DNA of 64,000 nt from contig NZ_CADCVZ010000006.1 of the NCBI RefSeq assembly GCF_902806265.1, positions 1 to 64,000 of the forward strand, written 5' to 3'. The notes under the pieces were generated by a model that ran no database searches, was not told the DNA's origin, and saw only the letters and a list, made by a program, of their open reading frames with translations. Numbering within the stretch: position 1 is the first letter of the stretch; every line of letters begins with the position of its first letter. A program made the translations under genes and the position numbers. This document shows, in pieces, positions 18,073 to 25,534 of this stretch. Source of the DNA: an uncultured Sphingomonas sp. (GTDB taxonomy: Bacteria > Pseudomonadota > Alphaproteobacteria > Sphingomonadales > Sphingomonadaceae).

Positions 18073-18899
18073 GCGCCGGCTGTCCGCAGATAAGCGATCG
18101 CCTCGGGGATGGCGGCGTGCGCGCGGGGGCTTTCGCGGCTGTACTCGACGCAGACCAAGCGATCGAAGCCGATCTCGGTGAGCGCCGCCACCACCGCGCC
18201 CACGTCCATGTCGCCTTCGCCGAACGGCAGATGTGTGTGGTCGCCCACCTTCATGTCTTCAATCGACACGGTACCGAGCGCGTCCGCGTACTGGCGCACC
18301 GCCTTATCGGGGGCGATGTCCTGGGCGACCAGGCAATGGCCGGTGTCCAGCGCCAGCCGGAGGGCCGGGTGCCGCTGCGCCACTGCGTCATAGTCCGCCA
18401 CGGTTTCGACCAGCATCCCGGGCTCGGGCTCCAGGCTGACTGCGACGCTGCGTGCTCCCGCATGGTCGCACACGGCGGCGATGCCTTCGTGGAGCCAGGT
18501 CATGGCCTGCTCGCGATCGACCTGCGGCTTGGGCACGCCCGCCCAGAAGGACACGGTCTCGCTGCCGAGCTTGGCGGCGATGTCGATTGCCCGGCACAGG
18601 AACTCGACCCGCCGGGCGCGGCCCTCTGGGCTCGGGTTGAGCAGGGTCGGCTCATGCTTTTCGCGCGAGTCGAGGAGGTAGCGGGCGCCGGTTTCGATCA
18701 CCGTGCCGAGGTCGAGCCGGTTCAGCCGCTCCCGCAGCCGCTCCACCTGCCGCTGCCAATCGTAGGCGAACGGATCGAGGTGGTGGTGGTCGAGCGTCAG
18801 GGCCACCCCCTGGTAGCCGCAGTCGGCGATCAGCGCGACGGCATCGTCCAACCGGTGACTGGACGCGCCATTGGTATTGTAGGCGATCCGCAGGCTCAT
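18069..18899 (-). CDS. Sugar phosphate isomerase/epimerase (TIM barrel)
   Basis: 276 aa, ATG overlapping the YcaO stop (ATGA). Xylose-isomerase-like TIM barrel (AP endonuclease 2 superfamily): opening RIAYNTNGASSHRLDDAV, candidate metal ligands Glu157 (VSLEPEPGM), Asp185 and His188 (LALDTGHCL), and Glu252 (CVEYSRES), with FGEGDMDVGAVVAAL as the typical GxGxxD turn. Relatives include IolE and IolI of inositol metabolism and hydroxypyruvate or tagatose epimerases. Given the inositol-phosphate synthase and the Gfo/Idh/MocA oxidoreductase in the same operon, action on a keto-inositol or keto-sugar is plausible. Confidence 0.85.
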   Translation of the reverse strand: MSLRIAYNTNGASSHRLDDAVALIADCGYQGVALTLDHHHLDPFAYDWQRQVERLRERLNRLDLGTVIETGARYLLDSREKHEPTLLNPSPEGRARRVEFLCRAIDIAAKLGSETVSFWAGVPKPQVDREQAMTWLHEGIAAVCDHAGARSVAVSLEPEPGMLVETVADYDAVAQRHPALRLALDTGHCLVAQDIAPDKAVRQYADALGTVSIEDMKVGDHTHLPFGEGDMDVGAVVAALTEIGFDRLVCVEYSRESPRAHAAIPEAIAYLRTAGA

Positions 18900-20401
18900 G
18901 CGGCCTCCGCCTCCAGGTGGACCAGCATCTGGTGCGCTCCCGGCTCGCGATAGAGCGGGTATAGCGCACCGACCTTGGCATCGACCGCGGCCGTGTCGAG
19001 CAGGGGCGTGCCGCCCAAGCGGTCGTAGGCCTCGGGCGAGAGCCGGACCGGGCGAACGGCGGCGGTCGGCGCGGCGTTCCAGCGGAGCAGCGGGCTGTCG
19101 CGGTCGCGCAGCTTGGCGGCGTTGCGCTCGCCGATCCGGTGATAGCTCATCGTCTCCACCTCCAGCCTGGGCACGATCACGCGCACCGCGTGCATCGCCG
19201 CACCCGGCTCGGTGAAGTCGAGAACGAGCGGATCGAGCCCGGCGGCAAGCAGCCGGAGCGCCGCTTCTTCGCCCTTGGCGACGGGGTCCGCGATGTCGCT
19301 GGCGGGCAGGCCGGTGAACGCCCGCTCGCTCCGCACGGTGAAGACCGGATCGGCCAGCAGCTCGCGCAGGCGCTCGCCGTCCAGGCTCAGCCAACGGCGG
19401 AAGGCCTCGACCTGGCGCGGTTCGGTGTCGCGGGCGGCGCGGTGGACGCGCGGCTCGACCCGCTCCCAGTAGCCCGGCGGCATGACGCCGCGGATGCGCT
19501 CAACCAGACCGAAGGTGAAGGCCTTGCGCGCCCGGGCGTGGGCATACTCCAGCACCGCCTTGCGCAGCGCCGCGACCCGGTCGAGGTCGCACGCTTCGCC
19601 GCCGCCGGTCATGGCGATCGGGACGGGCAGGCGCGAGGGGTCGCGGTCCGCGCCAACCACGAACAGGTTGGAAAAGCCGAATTCGTCGGTAGCGAACTTA
19701 GGCAGGAGGTCGATGCCGGCCGCTTCGACCCGGTCGATTGCCGCCTGCAACTCGGGCGGCAGCGGCTCATCGAAGGTCAGACGCACGCCCGCGTCCATCG
19801 CCCGAAACAGCAGACCGTTGCCGTCGCGCTGCAGGCATTCGAACAGGCCGTGCGCCGCCGCCCACTCCCGCGAAGGTCCGGCGCCCAGGCCGTTGGTGAT
19901 CAGGGTGGTGAAGGGCCGGTAACCCGGCGGCAGGTGATCGGCCGTGAGCGCCGCGACGTCCACCGGAACCAGCACCGGCTCGTCTGAGAACCAGCGGCGC
20001 GCCTCCACCCAGCTGAGCGGCGTGTCCCGGTCCACGGGGGAGCCGGCCGGAAGGCAGAACTCGAGCGGGTCGGCCACGCCCTCCTGCCCCCGTCCCCTGA
20101 CCAGCTGATTGTAGCTGCCTTCCACCTGCGGCTTGCGGGCGAAGCCGAGCCGCGCGCGCACCTCCTCCAGGCACTCGGCGGTGGCCGCGATCATCGCTTG
20201 CTCGGGCGTTGCGCCATAGCCCGTGCCCTGCTGCATCTCGCATCCGGCCGCCGCCGGATCGTGCGGGAACATCGCCGCCTTCCACGCGGGCACGCCCGTG
20301 ACGTCGAGCGGGCTCATGTCGAACAGGAACCAGTCGCTCGGCGGCAGCGCCTCCGTGTAGGCGCGCACCACGGCCGGGACCGGATGGTCGGAGTGGATCA
20401 T
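18896..20401 (-). CDS. YcaO-domain protein
   Basis: 501 aa, about the size of a single YcaO enzyme. Two ATP-binding blocks typical of YcaO are seen: GYGATPEQAMIAATAECLEE (61-80, the E..A....E..E helix) and TNGLGAGPSREWAAAHGLFE (169-188) followed by CLQRDG. The usual ExxER pattern reads E188-C-L-Q191-R192, so the second acid is Gln here. YcaO enzymes phosphorylate amide oxygens to make azolines, thioamides or amidines, mostly on ribosomal peptides, sometimes on proteins (RimO-linked) or small molecules. No E1-like/ThiF, TfuA or precursor peptide gene lies in the operon, so a non-peptide or distant substrate is possible. It overlaps both neighbours by ATGA. Confidence 0.85.
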   Translation of the reverse strand: MIHSDHPVPAVVRAYTEALPPSDWFLFDMSPLDVTGVPAWKAAMFPHDPAAAGCEMQQGTGYGATPEQAMIAATAECLEEVRARLGFARKPQVEGSYNQLVRGRGQEGVADPLEFCLPAGSPVDRDTPLSWVEARRWFSDEPVLVPVDVAALTADHLPPGYRPFTTLITNGLGAGPSREWAAAHGLFECLQRDGNGLLFRAMDAGVRLTFDEPLPPELQAAIDRVEAAGIDLLPKFATDEFGFSNLFVVGADRDPSRLPVPIAMTGGGEACDLDRVAALRKAVLEYAHARARKAFTFGLVERIRGVMPPGYWERVEPRVHRAARDTEPRQVEAFRRWLSLDGERLRELLADPVFTVRSERAFTGLPASDIADPVAKGEEAALRLLAAGLDPLVLDFTEPGAAMHAVRVIVPRLEVETMSYHRIGERNAAKLRDRDSPLLRWNAAPTAAVRPVRLSPEAYDRLGGTPLLDTAAVDAKVGALYPLYREPGAHQMLVHLEAEAA

Positions 20402-21228
20402 CCGAGACTCTCCAGCGGCAATCGCCTGACTCCCGGTGCGCGGGCAAGCCCCTCGTCCAGCGCTGCGAGCGCCTGCGCACGGCCGATCTCCCGCGCATAT
20501 TCGAATGGGGTGAGCACCGCGTCAAACTCGAGCGGCGCGATCACTTCGCGGTAGCGGCGGAGCTCGGCGTGGGTCAGCGGGATGTCCTTGTGAAAGGCTT
20601 TGTGGCTGCTGATGCCGTGCGAGCGGCCGTCCGCGTCCTGATCCACCTTGAACATGTCGCCGCAGAACAGCCGCCCGTGCACGGCATCGTGCAGCGCCGC
20701 CTGCCCGGCGTAGTGGCCGCCGACATGGTGGAGCGTGTAGCCGGGGGCGAGCTCCAGCTGATCATCGTAGGGCGCGGTGACCTGGAAGGCCTTGGTCATC
20801 TGCAGGTCGTCGCGATGGATGGCCAGCAGCTCGGGCGCGAACTCGCGCTGCAGCTGGAACAGCGCGCCATAGCCATGGGCATGGCTGGCGGCGAGCAAGC
20901 GAATGCCGCCGAGCGCACGCAGCTGATCCAGCATGGCGGCCGAGTAGTAAGGCGCGGCCTCGAACGCGATATTGCCTTCGGGGCGGATGATGAGCCAACC
21001 CGTGCCGGCCAGGCCGAGGTTGGGCGTGGTGGTGAACGCCCACAGGTCGGGCGCGACTTCGCGAAAGGCGCCGGAGTGGGTCGCGGCGACCTCCTCCTCG
21101 GGCAGGAAGTGCCAGCCATCCTCCGGCAGGTCGTTGCGCACGTCGGTGCACACCGGGCAGTCCGGCGGGGTGGCGAAATGGAGCTGCCAGAAGCCGCAGT
21201 TGGCGCAGGCGTAATGGCTCAAAGGCAT
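20398..21228 (-). CDS. Zinc-ribbon plus metallo-beta-lactamase-fold protein
   Basis: 276 aa, ATG inside the end of the oxidoreductase gene (10-base overlap). Residues 1-30 carry a rubredoxin-like zinc ribbon (Cys8, Cys11, Cys24, Cys27: ACANCG and CPVC). The rest resembles the MBL fold: LLAASHAHGYGALFQLQ (His116, His118), HHVGGHYAGQAAL (His172), LFCGDMFKV (Asp191). The normal HxHxDH motif reads HAHGYG, so the Asp-His pair of the second metal site is gone; one metal site may persist. It could be a hydrolase or oxygen-handling enzyme reshaped for this pathway. Its exact role is unknown. Confidence 0.75.
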   Translation of the reverse strand: MPLSHYACANCGFWQLHFATPPDCPVCTDVRNDLPEDGWHFLPEEEVAATHSGAFREVAPDLWAFTTTPNLGLAGTGWLIIRPEGNIAFEAAPYYSAAMLDQLRALGGIRLLAASHAHGYGALFQLQREFAPELLAIHRDDLQMTKAFQVTAPYDDQLELAPGYTLHHVGGHYAGQAALHDAVHGRLFCGDMFKVDQDADGRSHGISSHKAFHKDIPLTHAELRRYREVIAPLEFDAVLTPFEYAREIGRAQALAALDEGLARAPGVRRLPLESLG

Positions 21229-22220
21229 GCGATGGCCCGATCGTAGGCGCCGGCGAACAGGCGCATCAGCGTGAGGTCGCGGCTTAGCGAGAAGTCGTGC
21301 GGTCTGCCGTGCACGGCATCGGCGAAGGCGGCCGCCTGCGCGGCGAAAGGACTGAGCCCGGTATCGAAGGCGATCGGCCGCTGCTCGCCCCTTCGACCGC
21401 AGGTCAGCACGGCGGTCCCACCGGCGGACTGGCCCATGGTGTCGATGGCGACAATTGCGCCGCGGTCGCCGATGACCTCCAGCCGGCGGCGGGGCAAAGC
21501 CTCGGGACAGTTGTAGGCAACATGGCTGCCGAACAGGGCGCCGCTTGCGAACCGTCCGGACAGCATGCCGCCGTCGTCGACCGGATAGTCGTGCACCCGG
21601 CGCTGAAGCTCGATGTGCAGGCGGACCAGCGGCTCGCCGAGCAGCAGCTGCGCCAGGTCGAGGCCGTGCAGCGCAAGGTCGAAGACCGCGCCGCCGCCGG
21701 CCGCCTGCGGGTTCGCGCGCCAGTTCCCCTCTTCGTTCTCGGCACCGGGCGGCCGCCAGCGCGGGTCGACCCAGCAGGCATAGCCGATGCGCACGGCCGT
21801 CACCTGCCCGATCGCGCCGTCCGCGATCTCGCGGGCCGTCGCCCGATGCGCCGGATGGTGCCGCTGATCGAAGGCGGTGCCGTACAGCACTGGCTCGGCT
21901 GCCACGGCGATCTCCTCCGCCTGGCCGAGCGTCGCCGCCATCGGTTTCTCGCACAGCACGGGGATGCCGGCGCGGGCTGCTTCGGCCACTGGCGGCAGAT
22001 GCAGGTGATTGGGTGTCGCAACGTAGATCGCGTCCGGGCGCCGCTCGAGCAGTTCGGCCGCACTGCCGAAGGCTTCAAGTCCGGCCGCTTCAGCCTTCGC
22101 CCGAGCGCCGGGCGACGGGTCCGCCACGCCGACCAGCTGCTGAGCGGCGGCGGCGATCGCGGGCGCCATATGGTCCCGCGCCACCCAGCCAAAGCCCACG
22201 ATGCCCCAGCGGAACGGCAT
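21219..22220 (-). CDS. Gfo/Idh/MocA family oxidoreductase
   Basis: 333 aa, ATG sharing one base with the methyltransferase stop (TGATG). N-terminal Rossmann fold with FRWGIVGFGWVARDH, the family hallmark CEKPMA (Glu91-Lys92-Pro93, the catalytic lysine), then an alpha/beta domain with GGGAVFDLALHGLDLAQLLL where Asp and His of the DxxxH active-site motif are seen. Relatives oxidise inositol (IolG) or glucose, reduce keto-sugars, or make amino-sugar intermediates with NAD(P). In this operon it most likely oxidises an inositol or sugar hydroxyl. Confidence 0.88.
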   Translation of the reverse strand: MPFRWGIVGFGWVARDHMAPAIAAAAQQLVGVADPSPGARAKAEAAGLEAFGSAAELLERRPDAIYVATPNHLHLPPVAEAARAGIPVLCEKPMAATLGQAEEIAVAAEPVLYGTAFDQRHHPAHRATAREIADGAIGQVTAVRIGYACWVDPRWRPPGAENEEGNWRANPQAAGGGAVFDLALHGLDLAQLLLGEPLVRLHIELQRRVHDYPVDDGGMLSGRFASGALFGSHVAYNCPEALPRRRLEVIGDRGAIVAIDTMGQSAGGTAVLTCGRRGEQRPIAFDTGLSPFAAQAAAFADAVHGRPHDFSLSRDLTLMRLFAGAYDRAIACL

Positions 22221-23329
22221 CACCAGCGCTCCGGCAGGTCGATGAGCTCGCGCCGCCGCGCCGCTTCCGCCCACTGCGGCGCCATGAGCGTTTCGGTGGG
22301 CAGGTCGACACGGCAGGAGTAGGTCACTCGCGGGCCGTATTCCTCCGCGTAGCGGGCGCTTGGCCAGCGGGGGCCCTCCGCCCCGCACAGCGGATTGCGG
22401 CGGAGCGTTCGGCCCGGCAGAGGCAGGTCGAAGGGCCCGCGGCCGGCAGCCGGTCCGGCGCCGATCACCAGGGCGAAAGCCTCGGTTTCGCGCGACGCGC
22501 CGGGCTCGGGCATGCTGCCGGTCGCGCCGGCGCGGGTCAGCACCTCGTCGTCGTAGAACACCGCGCCGGCGAACATCGCCTGTACCACTTCGCGGGTCAT
22601 GCCATAGCCGCGCGAGAGGTTGGGATGCACGGCATTGTGGATGTGGGCCAGCGCCACCACGGGCGCCACCGATCGCAGCTCGCGCGCGACCGCCGGCTTG
22701 TTGGCGAAGAAGTAGAAGGCGTCATGGCAGAAGGCGAGGTCGGTCCGGACCTCCACCGGCCAGCGCCCGTCCGCGTCGAAGCACAGGAGCTCGGCTTGCG
22801 GTGCGATCCAGTGCCGCGCGACCCATAGCTTGGCGAACACCACGTCCGCGCCGACGACGTCCACACCCACCTGGCCGAGGGCGCGCAAGTAATGACCGAT
22901 CCCGCAGGCCAGCTCGAACGCGGTCCGGGGCGCGCTCCAGTGCGCGTCGAGCAGGGTCAGGCCCGCGACAAAGGTCGGGTCGCTCCAGCGATGCGCGAAA
23001 TAGTCGCCGACCCGCCCCCAGCCAAGCAGTCGCATCGCCTCGCGCAGGCTGATCTCGTCCTTGCCGTCGATCACCCGCCTGAGGTCCCCGGGGAGCGGCG
23101 GCGGCTCGGTCCACCAGCGATCATTCTCGGCCAGCAGCAGGACCAGCGCGCCAGCCCGGTCGCCCGCGTCCAGCCGCTCCAGTGCGGCCGCAGCCAGCGC
23201 TTCGGACCCCGCGCGGAGGTAGGTGATCCCGTCCACCACCGGCCAGCGCTCGCTTCGCCCGTCGGACAACGAGTGCGCGCTGTCGAACCGAAGCGGCCGG
23301 CCGCTGGCGGGGGAGCGATAGCGGATCAA
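22220..23329 (-). CDS. Class I SAM-dependent methyltransferase
   Basis: 369 aa, TTG start overlapping the HD-like gene stop (TTGA); no suitable ATG exists nearby. The SAM site is AFELACGIGHYLRALG (137-152), followed by VVGADVVFAKLWVARHW. The first 40 residues (ending WPVVDGITYLRAG) look like a Trm112-type domain whose zinc cysteines have been lost, a common lead-in for small-molecule methyltransferases. A C-terminal extension of about 100 residues has no family I recognise. It would methylate an O, N or C atom of the cluster product. Confidence 0.8.
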   Translation of the reverse strand: MIRYRSPASGRPLRFDSAHSLSDGRSERWPVVDGITYLRAGSEALAAAALERLDAGDRAGALVLLLAENDRWWTEPPPLPGDLRRVIDGKDEISLREAMRLLGWGRVGDYFAHRWSDPTFVAGLTLLDAHWSAPRTAFELACGIGHYLRALGQVGVDVVGADVVFAKLWVARHWIAPQAELLCFDADGRWPVEVRTDLAFCHDAFYFFANKPAVARELRSVAPVVALAHIHNAVHPNLSRGYGMTREVVQAMFAGAVFYDDEVLTRAGATGSMPEPGASRETEAFALVIGAGPAAGRGPFDLPLPGRTLRRNPLCGAEGPRWPSARYAEEYGPRVTYSCRVDLPTETLMAPQWAEAARRRELIDLPERW

Positions 23330-24216
23330 AGCAGCCCGACCTCCTGCAAGGTTGAATCTTGGAAAGCTTTGACCGGTCCGGCGTGCACGAGCTCGTAGTC
23401 GCCGAGGACGGCATCCATGGTCGCGCCGGCGGCGGTCAGGTGCTGCTCGATCTCGAGCACGCGGTCGATCACATCCGCTGCGTGAAAGGCGCGCCCTTCC
23501 GGCGAGGCATCGTCCGCGATTAGCGCCAGCGCTGCCTCCATCCGGCTCCGCAAGGACGGGGGCAGTTCGGACAACGCCCGCTCCCGCCCGCGGGCGATCA
23601 CAGGATCGAGCAGGTCGCCGAGCAGCACTTCGCCGGTGAAGCCGCTGTCCGGCATGTAGGCATTGTGGAAGTGGTGGCCGAGGCCCGCCAGGAACACGGC
23701 TGTCCGGTCAGCGCCGTAGCCGGGCGCAAGCAACACGCCATAGACGGCCACCGCCAGGCAATGCTCGGCGTGGTTCTCGGCCGGCTCCAGCATTAACCGC
23801 GGCTTGCCCGGGCAGGTCACGCCAGCCCGCGGCTGGTCGGCCAGGAGCAGCGCGAAGGCGGGCGGCGCACCGACCGGCAGCTCCTCCGCGAGAACAGCCT
23901 GGAGCTCGCTCGCTAGGGCGGGATCAATCGCGCCGTCGACCGTCTCGAACGCCGTTCGAAGCACTTGCTCCGCCTCGTCCCGCGACAAGCCCAACTCGAA
24001 TAGCTTGGCGAGATCCAAATCGCCCAGCCGCGCCGCCGCCAGCGCCGCTCCAACCGTTCGCCGCCCGACCTCCCGCGGCTCCTCTCCCGCCATCAGCGCT
24101 CCCCACCCCGCCAAGAACATGCGGGTGGCGATCGATCCGTTCCGGCCCGCGGAGGTGATGCGCTTGAGGTTGCCCAGCTCGCGAAACAGGGGGATCAGCC
24201 CGGCGCGATCGCTCAT
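23326..24216 (-). CDS. HD-domain-like protein of the YcaO cluster
   Basis: 296 aa, ATG overlapping the inositol-phosphate synthase stop (ATGA). All-helical. A possible HD metal site is visible: ENHAEHC (His149, His152), FLAGLGHHFHNAY (His181, His182, His184) and AFHAADVIDRVLEI (Asp248, Asp251). The classical His-Asp pair is His-His here. HD proteins include phosphohydrolases and also di-iron oxygenases such as myo-inositol oxygenase and PhnZ, so with an inositol-making enzyme next door either a phosphatase or an oxygenase role is possible. I cannot assign a family with certainty. Confidence 0.6.
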   Translation of the reverse strand: MSDRAGLIPLFRELGNLKRITSAGRNGSIATRMFLAGWGALMAGEEPREVGRRTVGAALAAARLGDLDLAKLFELGLSRDEAEQVLRTAFETVDGAIDPALASELQAVLAEELPVGAPPAFALLLADQPRAGVTCPGKPRLMLEPAENHAEHCLAVAVYGVLLAPGYGADRTAVFLAGLGHHFHNAYMPDSGFTGEVLLGDLLDPVIARGRERALSELPPSLRSRMEAALALIADDASPEGRAFHAADVIDRVLEIEQHLTAAGATMDAVLGDYELVHAGPVKAFQDSTLQEVGLL

Positions 24217-25391
24217 CCCCGGCTCAGCCACTGGTCGAGGATCAGCTGCTGCTCGCCGAAGCCATGCTCCGGATCGCGTCCGTCGGCGGTTTGCGGCGCC
24301 TTGAAGAAGATGCCGAGCTGTTCCTGCACCCCGCCGTCCCCGCGCTGGTGAGCGAGGTCGAGCACCCGGGCGATCTCGATCACCAACGGGGCCGCCAGCA
24401 CCGAGTCCTTGCACAAGAAGTTGAGCTTCAGCTGCATCTTCTGGCCGAGGAAACCAGTGATATCGATGTTGTCCCAGGCTTCCTTGTCGTCCCCGCGCGG
24501 GCGGTAATAATGGATCATCACGATGTGATCCTCGACCGGGTAGCCCATGATCTGGTCGAGCACGCTCTTTTTGGTGTCGAGCTTGGAGGCGAGGCTCCGG
24601 GGATCGTCCAGCGCCTTGCCGTCCGAGTTCCCGAGGATGTTGGTCGAGAACCAGCCGTCAACGTGCAGCGCTCGCTGGCGCAGGGCGGGTGCGATGACGG
24701 TCTTCATCATCGTCTGGCCGGTCTTGCCGTCCTTGCCCCCGACCGGCACGTTGCGCTTGGCGGCAAGTTCGGTGAGCGGCACGACGTCGGCGGCCACCGA
24801 CGGGGTGAAGTTGGCATAGGGCGTATCGGCGCCGATCGCGGCGTAGGCGTAGAGCATGGCCGGACTGATCGCCGGGTCGTTGGCATCGAGCCCGCGCTCG
24901 AAGGCGTCCAGGCTCTTAAGACTCTCGGCTTCGGCGTCCGGCATCCGCTCGGTCGAGGCCAGGTTGATCATCACCATCCGGTCGAGATCCTGCTCCTGCC
25001 GGAATCGGTCCATGTCGGCGCGGATCAGCTCGACCGCCTTCCGGTGCCCGTCCGCCGCAACCTTGTTCCCACCGTCGATGTTGGCGCAGAAATCGGTGCT
25101 GCCCACCGCCGGCCAGGCGCGCATGCCCTTCAGTGACGAAGCGCCGTCGTTCAGCTCAGGCTCGCCAATTACTCCGTGGCGCAGGGCGCAGCTATCAAGC
25201 GTTTCTTCCGTCAAGTCCCAGCCGCCGAACACGATATCGCGATAGCCCGCCATGCCGTTCACGTTTCGGTCGGCGAGCGGCAGCCCGGCCAGGCTGTTGG
25301 AGCCGGCCTTGATCATCTCGATCCCGGCGATGGCGGTAGTTGCGACCGCTCCGCCCACGCCGACCACCGCGACACCCAACCGACCCGACAT
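24213..25391 (-). CDS. myo-Inositol-1(3)-phosphate synthase family protein
   Basis: 392 aa; the ATG at 25391 has GGGAGA five bases upstream and starts just before the NAD-binding VVGVGGAVATTAIAG. Later segments match bacterial and archaeal inositol-phosphate synthases: INLASTERMPD, TPSVAADVVPL, NVPVGGKDGKTGQTMMKT, STNILGNSDGKAL and KSVLDQIMGYPVEDHIVM with lysines in the expected catalytic places. The enzyme converts glucose 6-phosphate to inositol phosphate through an internal NAD redox cycle. It is the first gene of the nine-gene operon, so inositol phosphate or a close cyclitol is likely the first committed intermediate. Confidence 0.9.
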   Translation of the reverse strand: MSGRLGVAVVGVGGAVATTAIAGIEMIKAGSNSLAGLPLADRNVNGMAGYRDIVFGGWDLTEETLDSCALRHGVIGEPELNDGASSLKGMRAWPAVGSTDFCANIDGGNKVAADGHRKAVELIRADMDRFRQEQDLDRMVMINLASTERMPDAEAESLKSLDAFERGLDANDPAISPAMLYAYAAIGADTPYANFTPSVAADVVPLTELAAKRNVPVGGKDGKTGQTMMKTVIAPALRQRALHVDGWFSTNILGNSDGKALDDPRSLASKLDTKKSVLDQIMGYPVEDHIVMIHYYRPRGDDKEAWDNIDITGFLGQKMQLKLNFLCKDSVLAAPLVIEIARVLDLAHQRGDGGVQEQLGIFFKAPQTADGRDPEHGFGEQQLILDQWLSRG

Positions 25392-25534
25392 CCCGCTCTC
25401 CCTGTCCGCGCGAGCCAAGGCATCGACGCGCTGGTAAAGCTAATCGACGGAACGCCCCAAGGTTCAGCGTCGAGCGGTCTGCGACCTAGAAAAAAGCGGA
25501 CGTCCGTTACATAGGTCTATGGCTGCAGCAGCCG
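25392..25534 (-). promoter_or_regulatory. Gap between Crp-like gene and YcaO cluster, with weak terminator
   Basis: The 143-base gap must contain the start signals of the nine-gene cluster if it is transcribed apart from the Crp-like gene. On the minus strand a 10-base palindrome (25497-25506) is followed by a six-T run (25490-25495), a weak intrinsic terminator for the Crp-like gene. A second small hairpin lies near 25519-25531. No clear -35/-10 pair or Crp box (TGTGA-N6-TCACA) is seen. Confidence 0.45.

Noticed and set aside
16175-25391. Reading the nine-gene cluster as true mycothiol biosynthesis
   Set aside because: The Cys ligase MshC and acetyltransferase MshD are not present, and YcaO, MBL and methyltransferase genes have no place in that pathway.
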